From Methylocapsa sp. (lineage in GTDB: Bacteria > Pseudomonadota > Alphaproteobacteria > Rhizobiales > Beijerinckiaceae): a DNA stretch of 6,003 nucleotides. The notes beneath the pieces are model-generated. The model searched no databases. It was given only the letters and a program-made list of their open reading frames with translations, and was not told where the DNA came from. Positions 1 through 6,003 of this stretch are shown one piece after another (the first letter of the stretch is position 1; every line of letters starts with the position of its first letter). Where the stretch lies: assembly GCA_003162995.1 (NCBI GenBank), contig PLUZ01000419.1, positions 2,361-8,363 of the forward strand. The letters run 5' to 3'. The position numbers and the translations under genes were made by a program.

Positions 1-449
1 TGACCATTGGCACGCTCGACGGCGCCAATGTCGAGATCCGCGAGCGCGTTGGCGCGGAAAACATCTTTATTTTCGGATTGACGGCGGAGGAAGTGGAGGC
101 ACACCGGCGGCAAGGGATCGATGGGCGGGCGGCAATTGAGCGGTCCGTCAAACTTGCCGAGGTGCTCGATGCGATCGGTTCGGGCGTATTTTCTCCCGAC
201 GAGCCGGACCGTTATCGAGGTCTCGTCGATATGTTGACGCATAACGACTATTTTCTGGTCACTGCGGACTTCGACAGCTATTTCGAAACCCAGCGCTCGG
301 TGTTCCGGCGCTGGCGCGACAAGCACGCTTGGTGGCAGGCGGCCGCCCTCAACACGGCGCATATGGGCTGGTTCTCCTCCGACCGTACGATCAGCGAATA
401 TGCCGAGGAAATCTGGGACGTTCCGGTGAGGGCACCCGGAAGGGGCTGA
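1..449 (+). CDS. glgP: Glycogen phosphorylase, C-terminal part (5' truncated by window edge)
   Basis: Glycogen phosphorylase (GT35, PLP-dependent) removes terminal alpha-1,4 glucosyl units from cytosolic glycogen with phosphate, giving glucose-1-phosphate. Only the last 148 residues are visible, read in the frame starting at base 3. They open with [12 protein letters not shown], and the GTLDGANVE core (nt 9-35) is the conserved active-site strand and loop of phosphorylases. In the family the PLP-binding lysine (GTGNMKF motif) lies only about ten residues before this, so it is just outside the window. Other family signatures are [33 protein letters not shown] and [15 protein letters not shown] (FSSDRTI at nt 372-392). 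The enzyme normally ends shortly after this last block, as here, so the C-terminus looks intact. The stop (447-449) lies 1 nt before the glgB start, which implies co-transcription and probably translational coupling. Identity is secure; only the 5' part is missing. Confidence 0.97.
   Translation, partial: TIGTLDGANVEIRERVGAENIFIFGLTAEEVEAHRRQGIDGRAAIERSVKLAEVLDAIGSGVFSPDEPDRYRGLVDMLTHNDYFLVTADFDSYFETQRSVFRRWRDKHAWWQAAALNTAHMGWFSSDRTISEYAEEIWDVPVRAPGRG
438..445 (+). promoter_or_regulatory. Shine-Dalgarno sequence of glgB
   Basis: The purine run GGAAGGGG sits 5 nt before the ATG at 451 and lies inside the last codons of glgP. It supports the choice of the glgB start, and it means glgB initiation overlaps glgP termination. 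Confidence 0.7.
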
Positions 450-450
450 C

Positions 451-2691
451 ATGTGGTGGTTCGGGCGAAAAAGCGGCGGAGACAAGCAAGCTGCCGCGAG
501 CCCACAGTGGCGGATCGGCGACGGCACGGTGCAAGCCTTACTTGCGGCGCGCCACGCCGACCCCTTTGCTGTTCTCGGCCCGCATGAGACTCCGGATGGA
601 CTTGTGATCCGTGCCTTGGTGCCGGATGCCGAGAGCGTGACGGTGGTACCCGGCGACGGCTCTGGGGACATCTCGCTCCTCTCACGTGGCGGCGGCTTTT
701 TCGAAGGTCTTATCAAGCAACGGATGAGCCGGTTTCCCTATCGGCTGCGGGCGGCGAACACGGGCGGACAATGGGAATTCGTCGATCCCTACGCCCTCCC
801 GCCAGTGCTTGGCGCCACCGATGATTACCTCTTCGTTGAAGGCACCCATTGCCAACTCTATGAACGGCTCGGGGCGCATCCCATGCAGTTCGAAGGGATC
901 GATGGGGTGCATTTCGCGGTTTGGGCGCCGCGCGCACAGCGAGTCTCGGTCGTTGGCGACTTCAATGCCTGGGATGGGCGCAGACACCAGATGCGCAAGC
1001 GCATCGATTCCGGCCTTTGGGAGATTTTCGCGCCCGGAGTAGAGGAAGGCGCCATCTACAAATATGAAATCATCTCTAATGACGGCCGTCTTCTGCCGCT
1101 GAAAGCTGATCCGGTCGGTTTTTCGGGCGAATTGCGGCCTTCGACAGCGTCGATCGTTGCCCATGCCGGGAGCTTCGTCTGGACTGACGCGGATTTCCTC
1201 GATCGGCGCCGGAGCGGTGATCCGAGGCGCAAGCCGATGACGATCTATGAGGTTCATCTCGGCTCGTGGATGCGCGGGGACAATGGGCAATTCCTCTCCT
1301 ATGATGAACTCGCTAGGCAACTCATTCCTTATGTGTCCGATCTTGGCTTCACCCATATTGAGCTGCTCCCCATCTCGGAGCATCCGCTCGATGCCTCCTG
1401 GGGCTATGAGCCGATCGGACTTTTCGCGCCGACCCGGCGCTTCGGCGATCCCGCGGGTTTCGCGCGCTTTGTCGATAAAGCGCATGTGGCGGGCCTCGGC
1501 GTGATCCTCGATTGGGTTCCGGCACATTTCCCGACCGACATTCATGGCCTCGCGCAATTCGACGGCAAGCCGCTTTACGAACATGCGGACCCGCGCCTTG
1601 GGTTCCATCCCGACTGGAACACTGCGATATACGATTTCGGCCGCCGCGAGGTCACGGCGTTTCTCGCGGCCAATGCGCTGTTCTGGCTCGACCGCTACCA
1701 TGTGGACGGACTTCGCGTCGATGCCGTCGCCTCGATGCTCTACCTCGATTATTCGCGCAAACCCGGCGAATGGCTGCCGAACTTCGACGGCGGCAACGAC
1801 AATCGCGATGCCGTGGCTTTTCTGAAGCGGGTCAACGAGCTCGTTTATGCCACGCACCCGGGAGCTGTGACCATTGCGGAGGAGTCGACGGCATGGCCGG
1901 GGGTTTCCATGCCGACGCATGCGGGCGGCCTCGGCTTCGGGTTCAAATGGAACCTGGGGTTCATGCACGATACGCTTGATTATATGGCGCTAGAGCCCGT
2001 GCACCGGAAATGGCACCATGACAGGCTCACCTTCGGCTTGCTTTATGCTTTCTCCGAGAATTTCGTGTTGCCGCTCAGCCACGATGAAGTGGTGCACGGC
2101 AAGGCTTCGCTTATCAACAAAATGCCGGGCGATGACTGGCAGAAGTTTGCCAACCTTCGTGCCTATTACGGCTTCATGTGGGCGCATCCCGGCAAGAAGC
2201 TTCTGTTCATGGGACAGGAGTTCGCTCAGCGGCGCGAGTGGAACGAAGATTGCCCCCTCGATTTCCATCTGCTCGAGTTTCCGCTGCATAAAGGGATTCA
2301 ACTCCTTGTCAGGGACTTGAACCGTCTTCACCAGACGCAACCGGCTCTGCATGCGCGCGACTGCGAGCCGGAAGGCTTCCGCTGGATCGTGGCCGATGAC
2401 AGCGACCAATCCGTGGTGGCTTTCGCGAGATATGGAGAACCGCAGGATCCGCCTGTGGTCATGGCCGCCAATTTCACGCCGGTGCCTCGGCACGGCTATC
2501 GGATCGGGCTGCCGTGGCCTGGATGGTGGAGGGAGATTCTCAACACCGATGCGGAGATTTATGGCGGTTCCGGGATTGGCAATCTCGGAGGGGTGACAGC
2601 GAACGATATTCCTTCGCATGGCCTGCCCGCCTCGGCGGAGGTGACGCTGCCGCCGCTTGCGGCCATTTATTTCCAACTCGCGGATCAATGA
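451..2691 (+). CDS. glgB: 1,4-alpha-glucan (glycogen) branching enzyme
   Basis: GlgB cuts an alpha-1,4 glucan chain and re-attaches the piece through an alpha-1,6 bond, creating glycogen branches in the cytosol. The 746-residue length fits long bacterial GlgB (E. coli 728). Visible order: an N1 domain with [14 protein letters not shown] (about residues 20-120); a CBM48 domain with [24 protein letters not shown] (about 140-235); a GH13 catalytic barrel beginning near YEVHLGSW (266-273); and a C-terminal beta domain from about 640. GH13 regions I-IV are present: DWVPAH (354-359), DGLRVDAV with nucleophile D424, AEES with acid/base E477, and LSHDE with D545. All are offset by 19 from E. coli D405, E458 and D526, so the enzyme should be active. 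The first 20 residues ([12 protein letters not shown]...) are poorly conserved. The start at 451 is chosen for its Shine-Dalgarno and its position directly after the glgP stop. Confidence 0.98.
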   Translation: MWWFGRKSGGDKQAAASPQWRIGDGTVQALLAARHADPFAVLGPHETPDGLVIRALVPDAESVTVVPGDGSGDISLLSRGGGFFEGLIKQRMSRFPYRLRAANTGGQWEFVDPYALPPVLGATDDYLFVEGTHCQLYERLGAHPMQFEGIDGVHFAVWAPRAQRVSVVGDFNAWDGRRHQMRKRIDSGLWEIFAPGVEEGAIYKYEIISNDGRLLPLKADPVGFSGELRPSTASIVAHAGSFVWTDADFLDRRRSGDPRRKPMTIYEVHLGSWMRGDNGQFLSYDELARQLIPYVSDLGFTHIELLPISEHPLDASWGYEPIGLFAPTRRFGDPAGFARFVDKAHVAGLGVILDWVPAHFPTDIHGLAQFDGKPLYEHADPRLGFHPDWNTAIYDFGRREVTAFLAANALFWLDRYHVDGLRVDAVASMLYLDYSRKPGEWLPNFDGGNDNRDAVAFLKRVNELVYATHPGAVTIAEESTAWPGVSMPTHAGGLGFGFKWNLGFMHDTLDYMALEPVHRKWHHDRLTFGLLYAFSENFVLPLSHDEVVHGKASLINKMPGDDWQKFANLRAYYGFMWAHPGKKLLFMGQEFAQRREWNEDCPLDFHLLEFPLHKGIQLLVRDLNRLHQTQPALHARDCEPEGFRWIVADDSDQSVVAFARYGEPQDPPVVMAANFTPVPRHGYRIGLPWPGWWREILNTDAEIYGGSGIGNLGGVTANDIPSHGLPASAEVTLPPLAAIYFQLADQ

Positions 2692-2696
2692 GGAGG
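2691..2696 (+). promoter_or_regulatory. Strong Shine-Dalgarno-like AGGAGG overlapping the glgB stop
   Basis: A perfect AGGAGG starts on the last base of the glgB stop codon. The glgC start is 57 nt further on, so this site cannot serve it directly. The nearest ATG is at 2709, 12 nt downstream, which opens a seven-codon reading frame (2709-2732, MINGTMS then TAA). The spacing is longer than usual. It may be a leader-peptide ribosome site or a chance purine run. Confidence 0.35.
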
Positions 2697-2739
2697 CAGC
2701 TTTCGCGCATGATCAACGGCACAATGTCTTAAAGGTCTC

Positions 2740-2746
2740 GGGAGAG
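2740..2746 (+). promoter_or_regulatory. Shine-Dalgarno sequence of glgC
   Basis: GGGAGAG is followed by a 7-nt spacer and the ATG at 2754. It decides in favour of this start over the in-frame ATG at 2787, which lies immediately before the FVLAGGRG motif and would give an unusually short N-terminus. Confidence 0.7.
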
Positions 2747-2753
2747 CACAAGG

Positions 2754-4010
2754 ATGAGATCGAGCGCGCCGATCGGACGTCACGCCATGGCCTTTGTTCT
2801 TGCTGGCGGGCGCGGCAGCCGTCTCTTGGAATTGACGGACCGGCGGGCCAAGCCCGCGGTCTATTTTGGCGGTAAGTCGCGGATCATTGACTTCGCCCTT
2901 TCCAATGCCTTGAATTCCGGCATCCGCCGGGTTGGCGTCGCGACACAATACAAGGCGCACAGTCTGATCGGTCATCTCACGCGCGGCTGGAACTTCTTCC
3001 GGACTGGCAGCAACGAGAGCTTCGACATCATGCCGGCAAGTCAGAGGGTTTCCGAAAACCAATGGTATGCGGGCACGGCCGATGCGATCTATCAAAATAT
3101 CGACATCATTCGCGACCGCGAACCGAAATATATGGTCGTTCTCGCTGGCGATCATATCTACAAGATGGATTACGAACTGATGCTGCAGCAGCATGTCGAC
3201 TCCGGCGCCGATGTAACCGTCGGCTGCCTCGAAGTGCCGCGCAAGAATTCGTCCGGTTTTGGCGTCATGCACGCCAGCCACTCCAACACCATCACCGCTT
3301 TCGTCGAAAAGCCATCGGATCCGCCGGGGATGCCAGACAAGCCGGACAGTTGCCTGGCCTCGATGGGTATCTATGTCTTCGAGACAAAATTTCTATTCGA
3401 CCAACTCGCCCGCGATGCTGCGTCCCCAAATTCGAGCCGGGATTTTGGCAAGGACATCATTCCTTACATTGTGACATGCGGAAAGGCGGTAGCGCACCGG
3501 TTTTCGGATTCTTGCGTGCGCTCATCGAACGAGTCCGGAGCTTATTGGCGCGACGTAGGCACGGTCGATGCCTATTGGGCGGCCAATATCGATTTGACGG
3601 ATGTGGTCCCCGATCTTGACCTGTTCGACCGTGAGTGGCCCATTTGGACCGATGGCGCGGTGACGCCTCCGGCGAAATTTGTCCATGACGAGGACGGCCG
3701 CCGCGGCATGGCGGTTTCCTCTCTCGTTTCCGGTGGCTGCATCGTCTCGGGCGCCAGGATCCGGCGCTCGGTTCTCTTTACCGGGGTTCGGGTCAATTCC
3801 TATTGCTCGATCGAGAACGCGGTGATTTTGCCTTATGTCGATATTGCCCGCGCGGCGCGGCTCACCAATGTGGTGATCGATCGTGGCGTGAAAATTCCTG
3901 AGGGCCTCGTGGTTGGGGAGGATATAGATGCCGACGCCAAGCGATTCCGGCGCACCGGGGATGGAATCGTTCTCATTACCCAGCAAATGATCGACAGGCT
4001 CGGCGCATGA
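2754..4010 (+). CDS. glgC: Glucose-1-phosphate adenylyltransferase (ADP-glucose pyrophosphorylase)
   Basis: GlgC makes ADP-glucose and pyrophosphate from glucose-1-phosphate and ATP. This is the committed and allosterically controlled step of bacterial glycogen synthesis. The protein has 418 residues (Agrobacterium homologue about 420). The nucleotidyltransferase domain (about 1-290) shows the ATP-binding loop LAGGRGSRL (16-24), [12 protein letters not shown] (30-41), GTADAIYQN (107-115), the metal-binding GDHIYKMD with D133, the sugar-phosphate site FVEKP with K186, RDFGKDIIP (229-237) and [12 protein letters not shown] (264-275). The remainder is a left-handed beta-helix domain. N-terminal arginines and lysines linked to fructose-6-phosphate and pyruvate activation in the Agrobacterium enzyme are retained (R9, R20, R23, R30, R31, K41, R43, R58), so the same activators are inferred. 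The gene lies 62 nt after glgB, and its stop overlaps the glgA start by 4 nt. Confidence 0.98.
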   Translation: MRSSAPIGRHAMAFVLAGGRGSRLLELTDRRAKPAVYFGGKSRIIDFALSNALNSGIRRVGVATQYKAHSLIGHLTRGWNFFRTGSNESFDIMPASQRVSENQWYAGTADAIYQNIDIIRDREPKYMVVLAGDHIYKMDYELMLQQHVDSGADVTVGCLEVPRKNSSGFGVMHASHSNTITAFVEKPSDPPGMPDKPDSCLASMGIYVFETKFLFDQLARDAASPNSSRDFGKDIIPYIVTCGKAVAHRFSDSCVRSSNESGAYWRDVGTVDAYWAANIDLTDVVPDLDLFDREWPIWTDGAVTPPAKFVHDEDGRRGMAVSSLVSGGCIVSGARIRRSVLFTGVRVNSYCSIENAVILPYVDIARAARLTNVVIDRGVKIPEGLVVGEDIDADAKRFRRTGDGIVLITQQMIDRLGA

Positions 4011-5464
4011 GCGAGATCACGGTCCTCGCGGTCGTTTCGGAAATCTATCCGCTGATCAAGACCGGGGGCCTTGCCGATGTTGCCGGCGCGCTTGCTGGGG
4101 CGCTTGCCGCCGAAGGTGTCGCGGTGGTGACGCTCGTTCCGGGATATCCGGCAGTGATGAGCAAGATCAACGCTGCCGAGCCCGTGCTGATCGAGCCGGA
4201 CCTTTTCGGTGGTGGCGCCCAAGTGCTGCGTGCAAACGCCGCTGGGCTCGACCTTTTCGTGCTCGATGCTCCGCATCTCTTCGCGCGTCCGGGTGGCCCC
4301 TATATGGGACCGGATGGGCTTGATTGGCCGGATAATCCCTTCCGGTTCGCTGCGCTTTGCCAGATCGCGGCTCGCCTCGCGCTGGGGGAATGTCCGCAAT
4401 TTAGGCCCGGCATTGTGCACGGGCATGATTGGCAGGCGGGGTTGACCGCCGCCTATCTCGCCTATGATGGCCGCCCGCGCCCGGCAACCGTGATCACGAT
4501 CCATAACCTCGCCTTCCAAGGTCAGTATCCGGCATCACTCCTCGCGCCGCTGGGACTGCCGCCGCGTGCCTTCGTGCTCGAAGGAGTGGAATATTATGGC
4601 ACGATTGGCTTCCTGAAGGCTGGTCTTTCTCTCTCCGATAGGATCACCACGGTATCTCCGGCCTATGCCGCCGAGATACGCACCCCGGAGCATGGGATGG
4701 GGCTCGACGGGCTTTTGCGCGCACGATCGGACTGCTTGACTGGAATAGTCAACGGGATCGACGACGCTATATGGAACCCGGAGCAGGATGCGTGGCTTGC
4801 GGCTCCCTATTCGTTTGAGACACGCGCAAAGCGCGGCCTGAACAAAGCTGCTTTGCAAAAACTCTTTGGGCTAGCTGCGGATCAGGATGCACCGCTCTTC
4901 GGCGTGGTGAGCAGGCTCGCCTGGCAGAAGGGCATCGACCTCATTCTCGCTAATCTTGATCTCATTGAGCAAATTGGCGGGCAGCTCGCCGTTCTCGGCT
5001 CCGGCGAAGCATCGCTCGAAGAGGCTTTCCGTGCCGCCGCGAAAGCGCGGCCGGGCCGCGTGTCTGCCATGATCGGCTATGATGAACGAATGGCGCATAT
5101 GATCCAGGCCAGCGCCGATGCGCTGCTCATCCCCTCGCGCTTCGAGCCTTGTGGGCTGACCCAGCTTTGTGCCATGCGCTATGGTGCGGTGCCAGTCGCC
5201 GCGCGCGTTGGAGGACTCATGGATACGATCATCGACGCAAACGAGATGGCAATCGCGTCAAGCCTCGGCACCGGCATCCTCTTCTCTCCGGTCACGAGCG
5301 GTGGGCTCGGCGTGGCGATCGAGCGTGCCCGCAGACTTTGGGACGCGCCCAAAGTCTTTGATCGCATCCGCGCGAATGGCATGAAGACCGACGTTTCCTG
5401 GCGCCGTCCCGCCGCCGCCTATGCAAGGCTCTTCCGCGAACTCGCCTCAGCGGGCACTCGATGA
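4007..5464 (+). CDS. glgA: Glycogen synthase (ADP-glucose:1,4-alpha-glucan glucosyltransferase)
   Basis: GlgA (GT5, GT-B fold) transfers glucose from ADP-glucose to the non-reducing end of a growing alpha-1,4 glucan in the cytosol. The length of 485 residues is typical for bacterial GlgA. The N-terminal Rossmann domain carries the ADP-glucose-binding KTGGLADV motif (18-25), [13 protein letters not shown] (98-110), HGHDWQ (138-143) and TIHNLAFQG (164-172), followed by [11 protein letters not shown] (214-224) and VNGID (248-252). The C-terminal domain has [11 protein letters not shown] with R303 and K308, and the signature [11 protein letters not shown] (376-386) with the catalytic-site glutamate E380, then VGGL (401-404). 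All key residues are present. The start overlaps the glgC stop as ATGA and has only a short AGG Shine-Dalgarno (3996-3998), so translational coupling to glgC is likely. A perfect 10-bp inverted repeat lies near its 3' end (5333-5357). Confidence 0.98.
   Translation: MSEITVLAVVSEIYPLIKTGGLADVAGALAGALAAEGVAVVTLVPGYPAVMSKINAAEPVLIEPDLFGGGAQVLRANAAGLDLFVLDAPHLFARPGGPYMGPDGLDWPDNPFRFAALCQIAARLALGECPQFRPGIVHGHDWQAGLTAAYLAYDGRPRPATVITIHNLAFQGQYPASLLAPLGLPPRAFVLEGVEYYGTIGFLKAGLSLSDRITTVSPAYAAEIRTPEHGMGLDGLLRARSDCLTGIVNGIDDAIWNPEQDAWLAAPYSFETRAKRGLNKAALQKLFGLAADQDAPLFGVVSRLAWQKGIDLILANLDLIEQIGGQLAVLGSGEASLEEAFRAAAKARPGRVSAMIGYDERMAHMIQASADALLIPSRFEPCGLTQLCAMRYGAVPVAARVGGLMDTIIDANEMAIASSLGTGILFSPVTSGGLGVAIERARRLWDAPKVFDRIRANGMKTDVSWRRPAAAYARLFRELASAGTR
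5333..5357 (+). repeat. Perfect 10-bp inverted repeat (hairpin) inside glgA
   Basis: AGACTTTGGG (5333-5342) and its exact reverse complement CCCAAAGTCT (5348-5357) flank a 5-nt loop, ACGCG. The RNA could form a stable hairpin about 105 nt before the glgA stop. Only TTTG follows, so it lacks a proper U-tract and is not a convincing terminator. The 5' arm uses an AGA arginine codon (R443), the only AGA among roughly 30 arginine codons in glgA. Function is unknown; a role in mRNA processing or stability upstream of pgm is conjecture. Confidence 0.6.
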
Positions 5465-5497
5465 CGGAACGATCAAGCGACGCCGGTAACCTCTTAA

Positions 5498-6003
<506 letters not shown>

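Noticed and set aside
22..55. GCGCCAA...TTGGCGC inverted repeat inside glgP
   Set aside because: It has 7-bp arms with a 20-nt loop in conserved coding sequence, which is unremarkable at this base composition.
1081..1090. 10-bp palindrome GACGGCCGTC inside glgB
   Set aside because: Self-complementary 10-mers without a loop are expected several times in a GC-rich window this size, and nothing around it suggests a site.
682..1968. A 428-codon open frame on the minus strand opposite glgB
   Set aside because: It lies wholly inside glgB, whose product is unmistakable. Its translation is arginine- and proline-rich with no recognisable domain. Long antisense frames are a usual by-product of codon bias in GC-rich genes.
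1990..2688. A 232-codon minus-strand frame opposite the 3' part of glgB
   Set aside because: It shadows the coding strand, with no recognisable motif in the product and no sign of a separate transcription unit.
2787..2789. Alternative glgC start at an in-frame ATG
   Set aside because: It would leave almost no residues before the LAGGRG loop and has no good Shine-Dalgarno. The start at 2754 has one and matches the N-terminal length of relatives.
3833..4519. A 228-codon minus-strand frame spanning the glgC-glgA junction
   Set aside because: It is antisense to two well-conserved genes, and its low-complexity basic translation has no family signature.
4736..4752. TTGACT-ggaat-AGTCAA inverted repeat inside glgA, with a TTGAC -35-like box and a CTATAT -10-like box at 4767
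   Set aside because: A 6-bp arm is expected several times in 6 kb by chance. The spacing between the two boxes is about 25 nt, too long for a sigma-70-type promoter.

Overview
The window is an ordinary, compact glycogen-metabolism operon on the + strand. It looks like a GC-rich alphaproteobacterium of the Rhizobiales/Hyphomicrobiales. The basis is the gene order glgP-glgB-glgC-glgA-pgm, which is the order known from Agrobacterium and relatives, and the protein sequences, which read as close homologues of the Agrobacterium enzymes. A Beijerinckiaceae-like genus is possible, but that is only a guess.

Layout: bases 1-449 are the 3' end of glgP (glycogen phosphorylase, cut by the window's left edge). 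After 1 nt comes glgB (451-2691, branching enzyme, complete). A 62-nt spacer leads to glgC (2754-4010, ADP-glucose pyrophosphorylase, complete). glgC overlaps glgA (4007-5464, glycogen synthase, complete) by 4 nt. A 51-nt spacer then leads to pgm (5516 to the right edge, phosphoglucomutase, first 162 codons). No stretch over 300 nt lacks a gene. I saw no RNA gene, mobile element, CRISPR array or intergenic terminator.

The genes form one pathway. Pgm interconverts glucose-6-phosphate and glucose-1-phosphate, GlgC makes ADP-glucose from glucose-1-phosphate and ATP, GlgA extends alpha-1,4 chains, GlgB adds alpha-1,6 branches, and GlgP releases glucose-1-phosphate again. The tight spacing and lack of terminators suggest co-transcription. 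The promoter would lie left of the window.

I found no undescribed system. The items worth a second look are small: a perfect 10-bp inverted repeat inside the 3' part of glgA, and a mini-ORF in each of the two intergenic spacers. The one before glgC follows a strong Shine-Dalgarno sequence and is in frame with glgC; the one before pgm overlaps the glgA stop.
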